A stretch of 27,051 nt of DNA, taken from positions 1 through 27,051 of the forward strand of contig CALCQV010000152.1 in the NCBI GenBank assembly GCA_937894795.1, in the 5' to 3' direction. The DNA comes from an uncultured Bacteroidales bacterium (GTDB lineage Bacteria; Bacteroidota; Bacteroidia; Bacteroidales; Lentimicrobiaceae). The notes under the pieces were generated by a model, which had not been told where the DNA came from, searched no databases, and worked only from the letters and a program-made list of their open reading frames with translations. Positions 19,795-27,051 of this stretch are shown here, in pieces. How positions within the stretch are numbered: position 1 is the stretch's first letter; the number at the start of each line of letters is the position of its first letter. A program made the translations under genes and the position numbers.

Positions 19795-21870
19795 ATGATG
19801 AAGAATTACAGTAAATTACTGTTTGCAATGCTGCTTGCCATTGCATTCAGCGTTTATGAAGCAAGTGCACAGGTTACCATTACCCAATGGAATTTCGATC
19901 AGGAAGTACTGACACCCACCTTAGGTTCGGGCACTGCCGACAATATAGGCGGCACCAACACCTCATGGGCAGGAGGTAATCCCTCTGATGGCAGGGCATG
20001 GAATACAGCAGCCTATCCTGCACAGTCAACCCTTTCAGGTACTGCCGGTGTGCAATTCACGGTTTCAACCTCAGGTTACAGCGATATACAGGTGAGCTGG
20101 GATAACCGGCACAGCAACACGGCTGCCAACAGGTTACGCCTGCAGTATACATTTAACGGAACCGACTGGGTGAACTTTGAAGCTTCTGAGGCAAATGCAG
20201 TTAACCAACGCCTGAATGGCACTCCCGCCGGCTTTGATGAAGGCCGCTTTGTGGCTGATACCGGCTCAACCTGGTACAATAGAAGCGCACAGCTCTCGGC
20301 CATTGCAGGTGCCAACAACAACCCGGCCTTTGCCGTGCGTATAGTAACCGAGTTTGTAGATGGTGAAAACTATGGCGCAGCCAATCCTACCAGTACGTAT
20401 GGTTCATCAGGCACCGTCAGGTACGACAATGTAACCTTTACCGGAGGTACCGGCACTGCCCCATTGCTCATTGCTGACCCTGCCGCCCTGAGCGGTTTCA
20501 ATTACCTGGTTGGTGAAGGGCCCTCTGAAGGACAGTTTACCGAGATATCAGGATCTAACCTGGAACCTGCTGCCGGCGAAATTACCGTTACTGCTCCTGC
20601 TTCCTATGAAGTATCAATGGATGGCAGCAACTTCTTCCCTACCCTCACTTTCCAGTACAGCGATGGTATACTCTCCCCTGAACCGGTAGCCGTTCGACTG
20701 AAAGCCGGATTAATTGCCGGGAATTACAATGAGGTGCTCGCCGTTACCGGCGGTGGTGCCGGCGCATTGAGCCTCTCATTGTCGGGTACCGTTGAATCAG
20801 GACTGGAACCGGGGCTTGCTGATGTCATTCAGCCTCTTTACATGCAGGGCACCGTCCCCAATAATTACAGAGTGCCATTTGCCTATCATGCCACACTCAT
20901 AAATCTGCTGCCAAACACCACCTACCGCTTCTACAACAAGATAGTGCTGGGTACTGACAGTCCGACATACAACGGAGCGGGCAATGTTATATTTGTTTCA
21001 GCCACCGGAGCCTTCACCCGTACTTCAAGCCCCAGTTTGGCCACTGCAGGATCATACGGTGAATTCACCACTGATGCCACCGGCAGTTACAGTGCATGGT
21101 TCATGACCGAACCTACCGGCAATGCTTCACGCTTTGAGCCGGGCACTGAGCTCTTTATGCGTATTATACTGAATGATGGCAACAACGGAACCATGGAAAC
21201 CACTTACCTCACAACCACTGAAAGCACCAAAGTGCTGGGCTTCGGCACGGCCGTATCTGACACTGCCGGTACTGCCATTCGCGGTTTGAGTGACTTCGGT
21301 GAAAAGAACTTTGTGTTGCTTTACGATAATATGGAAGGCAGTGGCCGGCCATTGTACGGTACCCAGATTGAAGCCTGCGGCATTGATTTCGCTGCCACCA
21401 ACAGTTATGCCCCCTTCTATGCCACCAACGTTAGCGGCATCATGGGCGCCTGGGGCGGCATTGTTCCAAATATCAATGCCAACGGAGTGAAACGCGTGGA
21501 AGAAAGATCACTCGCATCGGGCGAAATGGTTGGTTATGCTTCACTCGTTAACGGCATCTGGGGTGAAACCAATACCGTCAACCCAACGGGAGGTCTCGAC
21601 AATGTACTGGTAATCAATACTACCAACGGAATCCCGTCAATACCCGCTTCTTATGGTAAGATCTACAGCTGGAACAACCTGCTTAACATAGAACTCACCG
21701 CAAGCAGTGCTGCTCTTGTAAATGTTATCAACATACAGGGACGCACTGTCGCCACCTTTGAGATGAATGGCAATAGGGAAAGCCGTGAAATGAACCTGCC
21801 GTCAGGCATTTACCTGGTAAAAATACAAACGGCAAACGGCATCTTCAGTCAGAAAGTACTGCTGAACTAA
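19795..21870 (+). CDS. T9SS-secreted multidomain surface protein (one copy of novel module)
   Basis: A 691-aa exported protein. I choose the ATG at 19795 (or 19798), directly at the signal peptide KNYSKLLFAMLLAIAFSVYEASAQ; an upstream in-frame ATG at 19726 would add a 23-residue hydrophobic leader without support. Mature domains: a jelly-roll-like N-terminal domain (about 27-218, starting VTITQWNFDQ) shared with the gene at 26607; an Ig-like domain (about 223-332, with LSGFNYLVGEGPS and VRLKAGLIAGNYNE) shared with the 1441-aa protein; one copy of a ~268-residue module (about 341-608); and a T9SS type A sorting domain (about 617-691, ending GIYLVKIQTANGIFSQKVLLN). No enzymatic motif was found. 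It is the first of three consecutive related surface-protein genes and has a terminator after its stop. Confidence 0.88.
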   Translation: MMKNYSKLLFAMLLAIAFSVYEASAQVTITQWNFDQEVLTPTLGSGTADNIGGTNTSWAGGNPSDGRAWNTAAYPAQSTLSGTAGVQFTVSTSGYSDIQVSWDNRHSNTAANRLRLQYTFNGTDWVNFEASEANAVNQRLNGTPAGFDEGRFVADTGSTWYNRSAQLSAIAGANNNPAFAVRIVTEFVDGENYGAANPTSTYGSSGTVRYDNVTFTGGTGTAPLLIADPAALSGFNYLVGEGPSEGQFTEISGSNLEPAAGEITVTAPASYEVSMDGSNFFPTLTFQYSDGILSPEPVAVRLKAGLIAGNYNEVLAVTGGGAGALSLSLSGTVESGLEPGLADVIQPLYMQGTVPNNYRVPFAYHATLINLLPNTTYRFYNKIVLGTDSPTYNGAGNVIFVSATGAFTRTSSPSLATAGSYGEFTTDATGSYSAWFMTEPTGNASRFEPGTELFMRIILNDGNNGTMETTYLTTTESTKVLGFGTAVSDTAGTAIRGLSDFGEKNFVLLYDNMEGSGRPLYGTQIEACGIDFAATNSYAPFYATNVSGIMGAWGGIVPNINANGVKRVEERSLASGEMVGYASLVNGIWGETNTVNPTGGLDNVLVINTTNGIPSIPASYGKIYSWNNLLNIELTASSAALVNVINIQGRTVATFEMNGNRESREMNLPSGIYLVKIQTANGIFSQKVLLN
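20815..21618 (+). repeat. ~268-aa extracellular module, copy A
   Basis: This segment of the 691-aa protein is homologous by eye to three segments of the 1441-aa protein. Conserved landmarks in order: PFAYHATL, LLPNTTYRFYNK, NGAGN, GSYGEFTTDA, WFMTEPTGN, RIILNDG, RPLYGTQIE, CGIDFA, WGGIVPN and NPTGG. Confidence 0.85.
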
Positions 21871-21889
21871 AAAATGCCATGCTATATAT

Positions 21890-21926
21890 AAGCATCTGTT
21901 CCATTTGGGGAGCAGATGCTTTTTTA
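21890..21926 (+). terminator. Rho-independent terminator after the 691-aa gene
   Basis: A 13-bp stem with one G-T pair (21890-21902 with 21909-21921), six-base loop, followed by a run of T. Confidence 0.85.
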
Positions 21927-22072
21927 TCCTTTGAAAAATGCCCTATATTTAACGTTAAATTAAGAAGCAGGAAATCACAGAACCCCAAAAAACAGTAATT
22001 TTAACTTCTCAATAAATTCGCATTTCAAGTCTATATCAATCAATAAATTAATTACAAACAAAATCAATTTAG

Positions 22073-25000
22073 ATGAAAAGAAAACTATACACATTCAAAT
22101 CAAAGCTGAGTGTTTTTGTCGCCCTGCTTATGGTGGTGCTCTTCACAGGCACGGTAAGCGGACAAATTATCAGCCAATATGTGGAAACCAATTCCGGTTC
22201 AGTTCCCAAGGGTATAGAGGTATGGAACAATACAGCCTCCACGCTGGACTTTGCAACCAATAATTTGGTTGTTCAACAGGGTTCAAATGGTAATCCTTTG
22301 GCAACAGTAGTAACAGTAAGTACCGGCACGCTTGCACCTAATGCTGTTATGGTTATTGGCACTGCAAATATGGGGACTTATCTCACCGATCAGGGCTTAA
22401 CTACCGTTACTTTTGTTACCTACGCTTTTGTGTTCAATGGAAATGATGCACTTTCCCTTTTATATGGAGGTGTAACCACAGACATATTCGGTAATCCGGG
22501 CAATGATCCGGGTTCTGCCTGGACAGGAAATGGCGTTAGTACCGCCAACCAGAATATCCAACTATTACCGGGTATTACAACAGGTTCGTTGGTAGCTTGG
22601 ACAGATCCAAGCTTACGATTCCAAACCGTTTCAACTACTCCGGTAACCTTGCCTGCCGGCTTGGCCGGTTTTGGCATAGCACCGGTACAGGGCCCCACAC
22701 TTACCGTTACACCCGCTGTTTTAAACGGCTTCAGCTATAATATCAATGAAGGGCCTTCTGCCTCCAAAACTTATTCTTTATCAGGAGCATTACTTGCACC
22801 GGCGGCCAATAGCGTTTCTGTAACCCCCTCAACCAATTATGAAATATCGCTTGATAATAGTACTTTCTCTACCCTCCCAATAGATATACCTTATACTGGA
22901 AGTGCACTTCCGGCAACAACGATTTATGTTAGGTTAAAAGCCGGATTGGCAGCAGGTACCTATAACGGCGAGGTTATTGGCAATACCGGTGGTGGAGCAT
23001 CAACCGTTAACGTAACCTGCAATGGACTGGTTGCCAATCCTGCCACGCATCTTGCATTCAGTAATTTCCCTGCCACAGGCTTCCTGAATATGAGTGTTGC
23101 CTCCTTTAAGGTACAGGCCCTTAATATAAATGAGCTGGTGGATCCCGGTTATACCGGTGCCATAACGCTTGCAAAGGTTAGCGGGCCCGGCAATGTGGCC
23201 GGTACCCTTACACAAACTGCCGTTGCCGGTGAAGCTACCTTTAATGATATCAGCTTTACGGCTACCGGTACCTATGTGCTGCAGGCCACTGCCACCGGAT
23301 TGACTTCAGCAAACAGCAGTTCCATTGTCATTTCATTGCCACCTGCTGTTACTGCCGATATTCTGCCTCTCTACATGAGCGGCAATACCCCTTCAAATAA
23401 CCGGGTACCGTTTGCATTCAGGGCTACGCTTCAAAACCTGCTGCCCAATACCACTTACCGATATATCAACATGGCTGTAACAGGTGCCGATTCACCAACA
23501 ACCAATGGTGCAGGCGTATTAATCTATGTGAATGCTGACGGCACGTTTACCCGATCAACCCTTGGCAGTTTCAATACTCCCGGCCAATATGGCGAGCTTA
23601 CCACCAATGCTTCAGGTTCCTTTACCGGTTGGTTTATGCTTGAGCCGTCGGGCAATGCCCGCTTTGACGCAGGCAATGAAATATTCATGCGTATCCGTCT
23701 GAACGATGGTGCCGGAGGTACTGCAGCCGTTCATTATCTTACCATTGCCGAGGGTGTTACGGTTCTTAAATTCGGAACCGAGGCCACTGCCATTGATGGT
23801 ACTGCCGTACGCGCTACCTCACTTGCAGGCTCGAAGAATTTCTCCATTCTTTATGATAATACCACAGCTACCGGCAGGCCTCTGTTTGCTACAAGCATAG
23901 AGACCACCGGCATTGACTTCGCAGCTGTTACACAGTATCCTGTATTCTACAGGGAATTGGTTTCAGGACATAACGGTTCATGGGGTGCCATTATACCAAA
24001 TCTTAATGCCAATGGTATACAGTGTATTCAGGAGCGCAGCCTTACCACCGGCGCTGTTGTAAGTCAGGAGATTTCAGCTGATGGTGTATGGGGTTTCACC
24101 GATACCCGCAATCCGGTTTATGGAGTTGACTCTGTGCTGGTTCTTCACCTTGCACCGGAATTATTGGCAGAAACCGTTCCTGCTTATATCCAGGGTATCA
24201 ATGGTACCAACAACCAACGGCTTCCACTGGCATTCAATGCTACACTCTCATATCTGAAACCCGGCGCCACCTACCGCTATTACAACAAAGCCGTTCTTGC
24301 CACCGATGATATTGCCATTGACGGAGCCGGCAACACCATACTGGTTAACAGCGATGGCACCTTCACCCACACTACTGCCAGTTCAATGGGCACTTCAGGA
24401 CAATATGGTGAGTTTACCGCCGATGCCGAAGGTAACTACAGTGGCTGGTTCATGCTTGAATCAACAGGCGACAGCCGGTTCACCCCAGGCAATGACCTGC
24501 ATATGCGTATCATGCTGAACGATGGTGCAAACGGTACCACCGTAGCCGTTAGGTTTACTACTGCCTCCATGGCCCATGTTGTTAACTTCGGTCAGCCATA
24601 CAATGATGTTACAGGAACCGGAATACGCGGTATATCACTTGCCACTCCTGGCAATATGGTTTACCTCTTCGGCAATGAAACCGGCGAAGGCCAACCCCTA
24701 TATGCATCAAGCATTGAAACAACAGGCATAGATTATAATACGCTGAACAACTATGCCGAATACTATCTGACAGATGTTGCCGGAACCAACGGTTCATGGG
24801 GCGGTATCGTTCCCAATGTACTGCCCGACGGAGTTCGCCGTATTGAGGAGCGCAGTGCAGAAGATGGTACACTGGTAAATGTATGGACTTCAACCGATGG
24901 CGTATGGGGCAATGTTGACACCCGCAACCCACTTGGTGGTGAAGATACAGAACTTGTAATCGACCTGATGCCTACCGGTGAGCCAACGCTTACCGTTATC

Positions 25001-26398
25001 CCTTCAACCCTTAACGGATTTACCTACATTGAATTCGCCGGTCCTTCGGCATCACAGTCGTATGCCCTGAGTGGTTCAGACCTGGAAGGTGCCGGAAATA
25101 TTGCCGTTGTGGCACCTCAGGATTATGAGATATCACTCGACAACACCACCTTCACTGCATCACTCGATATTCCTTTTGCTGATGGTATTGTTACAGGCCA
25201 GCCGGTTGCCGTTCATGTTCGTTTGAAAGCCGGATTGGCCATGGGCGATTACAACCTGGAGGTCATCACCAACAACGGTGGAGGCGCTGTTGAAAAAACC
25301 GTTACCGTGAGTGGCTCGGTTACCACCTCCGCTCTGCCCGGCATCACAGCAATCATACTGCCTGAATATATTGAAGGCCTGAACGGAACCAATATCAACC
25401 GTATACCCTTTGCATACCATGCTACCCTCAGCTATCTGCTCCCCAATGCAACCTACCGTTATTACAACAAGGTAGTGGTGGAATCTGACCTGCCTGATTT
25501 CAACGGAGCCGGCAATACCATCTTCGCCAATGAAGACGGCACCTTTGCCCGCACAACCAGCACTTCACTCGACACCCCGGGACAATATGGTGAATTTACC
25601 ACCGATGCTGCCGGTAGCTGGAGTGGATGGTTTATTACAGAACCATCGGGCAATGACCGCTTTACCCCCGGTAACCACCTCTATATGCGTATAGTGATGA
25701 ACGATGGTAACGAAGGTACGGAAGTAGCCCACCGTTTCACTACCGACCAATATGCCCGTGTATTGCAGTTTGGCACCGAAGCCCTGCCTACCCACGGTAC
25801 CGCCATTGAAGCAATCAGCAATGACAATGCAGGTGACTTTGTATTCCTCTACAACGGAACATCTGATACCTTAAGGCCAATCTATGGAACCCATATCGAG
25901 TCATCGGGCATTGATTTCTGCGCTACCACCGTATATGCTCCATTCTATTGTGAGAATGTTACCGGTGTAACCGGTTCATGGGGAGGTATTGTACCAAATG
26001 TTAATCCCAATGGTGTTCAGATGATTAAGGTACACGATAATGGCGACGGCAGCGTAGTACATACCTACACGGATGCTGATGGCGTATGGTCAACTACCGA
26101 CACACGCAATCCTTCGGGTGGCGTTGAGTCAGTGTTATTCATTGACCTCAAGAACATTGGTGTTGAGAACATCCAGACTGACCTGGCCAGAATCTGGAGC
26201 CGTGGCAATGAAATAGTCATTGAACCAAAAACCAATGATTCATACCTGTTCAGTATCATTAACATCAGTGGTAAACAAGTGGCCGCATATAGCCTGAATG
26301 GCATGCAGGAAATAGGTATTAATTTACCTGCCGGCATATACATTGGCCGTATGCAAAACCAAAACGGGGTTCATTCAGTGAAGCTGTTTATCAGGTAA
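22073..26398 (+). CDS. Giant T9SS-secreted surface protein (three copies of novel module)
   Basis: A 1441-aa exported protein. Signal peptide at 1-30 (ends TVSGQ). Residues about 31-205 resemble a lamin-tail-like (LTD) domain: IISQYVETNSGSVPKGIEVWN and an APNAVMVIGTAN strand. Ig-like domains lie at about 208-319 and 970-1083, both with the P-x-x-LNGF ... VRLKAGLA pattern; another beta-sandwich lies at about 324-421. The ~268-residue module is found three times: about 424-693, 697-965 and 1091-1359. A T9SS type A sorting domain ends the protein (about 1364-1441, with NISGKQVAAYSLNG and LPAGIYIGRMQ). The start at 22073 is directly at the signal peptide; no convincing TAnnTTTG box precedes it. 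A cell-surface adhesive or binding role is likely but unproven. A strong terminator follows. Confidence 0.9.
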   Translation: MKRKLYTFKSKLSVFVALLMVVLFTGTVSGQIISQYVETNSGSVPKGIEVWNNTASTLDFATNNLVVQQGSNGNPLATVVTVSTGTLAPNAVMVIGTANMGTYLTDQGLTTVTFVTYAFVFNGNDALSLLYGGVTTDIFGNPGNDPGSAWTGNGVSTANQNIQLLPGITTGSLVAWTDPSLRFQTVSTTPVTLPAGLAGFGIAPVQGPTLTVTPAVLNGFSYNINEGPSASKTYSLSGALLAPAANSVSVTPSTNYEISLDNSTFSTLPIDIPYTGSALPATTIYVRLKAGLAAGTYNGEVIGNTGGGASTVNVTCNGLVANPATHLAFSNFPATGFLNMSVASFKVQALNINELVDPGYTGAITLAKVSGPGNVAGTLTQTAVAGEATFNDISFTATGTYVLQATATGLTSANSSSIVISLPPAVTADILPLYMSGNTPSNNRVPFAFRATLQNLLPNTTYRYINMAVTGADSPTTNGAGVLIYVNADGTFTRSTLGSFNTPGQYGELTTNASGSFTGWFMLEPSGNARFDAGNEIFMRIRLNDGAGGTAAVHYLTIAEGVTVLKFGTEATAIDGTAVRATSLAGSKNFSILYDNTTATGRPLFATSIETTGIDFAAVTQYPVFYRELVSGHNGSWGAIIPNLNANGIQCIQERSLTTGAVVSQEISADGVWGFTDTRNPVYGVDSVLVLHLAPELLAETVPAYIQGINGTNNQRLPLAFNATLSYLKPGATYRYYNKAVLATDDIAIDGAGNTILVNSDGTFTHTTASSMGTSGQYGEFTADAEGNYSGWFMLESTGDSRFTPGNDLHMRIMLNDGANGTTVAVRFTTASMAHVVNFGQPYNDVTGTGIRGISLATPGNMVYLFGNETGEGQPLYASSIETTGIDYNTLNNYAEYYLTDVAGTNGSWGGIVPNVLPDGVRRIEERSAEDGTLVNVWTSTDGVWGNVDTRNPLGGEDTELVIDLMPTGEPTLTVIPSTLNGFTYIEFAGPSASQSYALSGSDLEGAGNIAVVAPQDYEISLDNTTFTASLDIPFADGIVTGQPVAVHVRLKAGLAMGDYNLEVITNNGGGAVEKTVTVSGSVTTSALPGITAIILPEYIEGLNGTNINRIPFAYHATLSYLLPNATYRYYNKVVVESDLPDFNGAGNTIFANEDGTFARTTSTSLDTPGQYGEFTTDAAGSWSGWFITEPSGNDRFTPGNHLYMRIVMNDGNEGTEVAHRFTTDQYARVLQFGTEALPTHGTAIEAISNDNAGDFVFLYNGTSDTLRPIYGTHIESSGIDFCATTVYAPFYCENVTGVTGSWGGIVPNVNPNGVQMIKVHDNGDGSVVHTYTDADGVWSTTDTRNPSGGVESVLFIDLKNIGVENIQTDLARIWSRGNEIVIEPKTNDSYLFSIINISGKQVAAYSLNGMQEIGINLPAGIYIGRMQNQNGVHSVKLFIR
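23342..24151 (+). repeat. ~268-aa extracellular module, copy B
   Basis: First module copy in the 1441-aa protein (residues about 424-693). Landmarks: PFAFRATL, LLPNTTYRYIN, GQYGELTTNA, WFMLEPSGN, RIRLNDG, RPLFATSIE, TGIDFA, WGAIIPN, and a C-terminal GVWGFTDTRNP. Confidence 0.85.
24161..24967 (+). repeat. ~268-aa extracellular module, copy C
   Basis: Second copy (residues about 697-965), directly abutting copy B. Landmarks: PLAFNATL, GATYRYYNK, GQYGEFTADA, WFMLESTGD, RIMLNDG, QPLYASSIE, TGIDYN, WGGIVPN, GVWGNVDTRNP. Confidence 0.85.
25343..26149 (+). repeat. ~268-aa extracellular module, copy D
   Basis: Third copy (residues about 1091-1359), separated from copy C by an Ig-like domain. Landmarks: PFAYHATL, LLPNATYRYYNK, GQYGEFTTDA, WFITEPSGN, RIVMNDG, RPIYGTHIE, SGIDFC, WGGIVPN, GVWSTTDTRNP. 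Confidence 0.85.
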
Positions 26399-26417
26399 TT
26401 TTTCATTTATAACACAT

Positions 26418-26454
26418 AAAAAGCCCTGCCTTTCTTACGGCAGGGCTTTTTTTT
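26418..26454 (+). terminator. Strong Rho-independent terminator after the 1441-aa gene
   Basis: A 13-bp perfect stem (26418-26430 with 26439-26451), eight-base loop, followed by T. The left A-run and right T-run would let it work on both strands. Confidence 0.9.
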
Positions 26455-26606
26455 ATGAAAAAAATAAGCATTGAGGGGGTTACCTTTTGCACCTTTTAAA
26501 GATTAACCAATAAATATGACTATCATTCCTGATACAAGGTGCTTCGTATAGTGAGAATAAAAACATAACATACTAACGTTCAATTAACCCCAGTAAATCC
26601 TTAATC

Positions 26607-27051
26607 ATGATTAAAAACTACCTTAAGTTACCGTTATTAGTGCTGTTTGCATTAATTACCGGAATTGGGTCGGCCTGGTCACAGGTAACTATTACCCAGT
26701 GGAACTTTGATCAACAGAATCTAACTCCCAGCACAGGAGCAGGAACCGCATCAACCATAGGCGGCACCATCGGTAGCTTTGCCACCGGTAATCCTGTCCT
26801 TTATGCCTGGAGTACAACAACGTATCCGGAACAGGCAACAAACAGTGGAACCGCCGGTGTGCAGTTTGATGTTTCAACCATTGGCTACAATGAAATCAGC
26901 ATTGCATGGGAGAACCGCAACAGCGGACCCGCAGCCAACCGGCTCAGGCTTCAGTATACGCTGAATGGTACTGACTGGCTCAACTTCACCGCCACAGATG
27001 CCAATGCCACCAATATCAATGATGGCAGCCCCGCCGGTTTTGATGCAGGCA
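26607..27051 (+). CDS. Third related secreted surface protein, cut by window end
   Basis: The reading frame is open from the ATG at 26607 to the edge of the window (148 codons seen). The product begins with a signal peptide (MIKNYLKLPLLVLFALITGI, cleavage near WSQ), then a jelly-roll-like domain starting VTITQWNFDQQ. This domain is closely similar to the N-terminal domain of the 691-aa protein at 19795: the shared words include GTAGVQF, AANRLRLQYT, NGTDW and SPAGFD/TPAGFD. The gene is thus a paralogue made by local duplication; whether it also carries the ~268-aa module and a T9SS sorting domain cannot be seen. Its 5' region (26455-26606) has no clean TAnnTTTG box. Confidence 0.85.
   Translation, partial: MIKNYLKLPLLVLFALITGIGSAWSQVTITQWNFDQQNLTPSTGAGTASTIGGTIGSFATGNPVLYAWSTTTYPEQATNSGTAGVQFDVSTIGYNEISIAWENRNSGPAANRLRLQYTLNGTDWLNFTATDANATNINDGSPAGFDAG

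Overview
The window looks like a chromosomal stretch from a member of the Bacteroidota (Bacteroidetes), probably a free-living or anaerobic Bacteroidales/Marinilabiliales-like lineage; the genus cannot be fixed from sequence alone. The reasons are: several large secreted proteins ending in type IX secretion (T9SS) type A sorting domains; a TonB-dependent receptor with an N-terminal carboxypeptidase-regulatory-like domain; a lipoprotein whose Cys is followed by KKDD; promoter -7 elements of the Bacteroidetes form TAnnTTTG in front of many genes; and little sign of Shine-Dalgarno sites.

Layout. (1) 1-3733: palindrome-rich intergenic DNA, a single-domain response regulator, an AT-rich 793-aa T9SS surface protein whose last ~70 codons are GC-rich, and a small Pro/Gly-rich secreted protein. 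(2) 3737-5245 (minus): a GT39/ArnT-like membrane glycosyltransferase, convergent with the previous gene. (3) 5246-5753: a gene-free region with a ~237-bp palindrome-bounded repeat element. (4) 5754-9428: an operon of trkH, a short KdpD-like histidine kinase and a KdpE-like regulator, i.e. potassium uptake with its two-component system. (5) 9519-11244: an unlisted 43-aa basic microprotein, an M64-family metallopeptidase, and 38-bp tandem repeats between two related hairpins. (6) 11245-17215: a small carboxypeptidase-regulatory-like secreted protein (minus), a MORN/YwqK-like protein (minus), the TonB-dependent receptor and a beta-helix-type lipoprotein. (7) 17581-19640: a LOG-family nucleotide phosphoribohydrolase and a convergent unknown two-TM protein whose stop codons share one CTAG. 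(8) 19795-27051: three consecutive T9SS surface proteins built by shuffling shared domains, the last cut by the window edge.

The most interesting signal is regulatory. The promoters of the carboxypeptidase-regulatory-like protein, the TonB receptor and the lipoprotein each carry four TTAACA/TTAATA-like hexamers at an exact 11-bp period, in the same register relative to the TAnnTTTG box (15, 26, 37, 48 or 59 bp upstream). This is the architecture of tandem OmpR/PhoB-family operators and resembles the TTAACA repeats bound by Bacillus PhoP. I infer a local regulon, possibly phosphate-responsive, in which an outer-membrane receptor and a surface lipoprotein act together in uptake of an unknown substrate. 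A second item is a ~268-residue module of unknown name present once in the 691-aa protein and three times in the 1441-aa protein.
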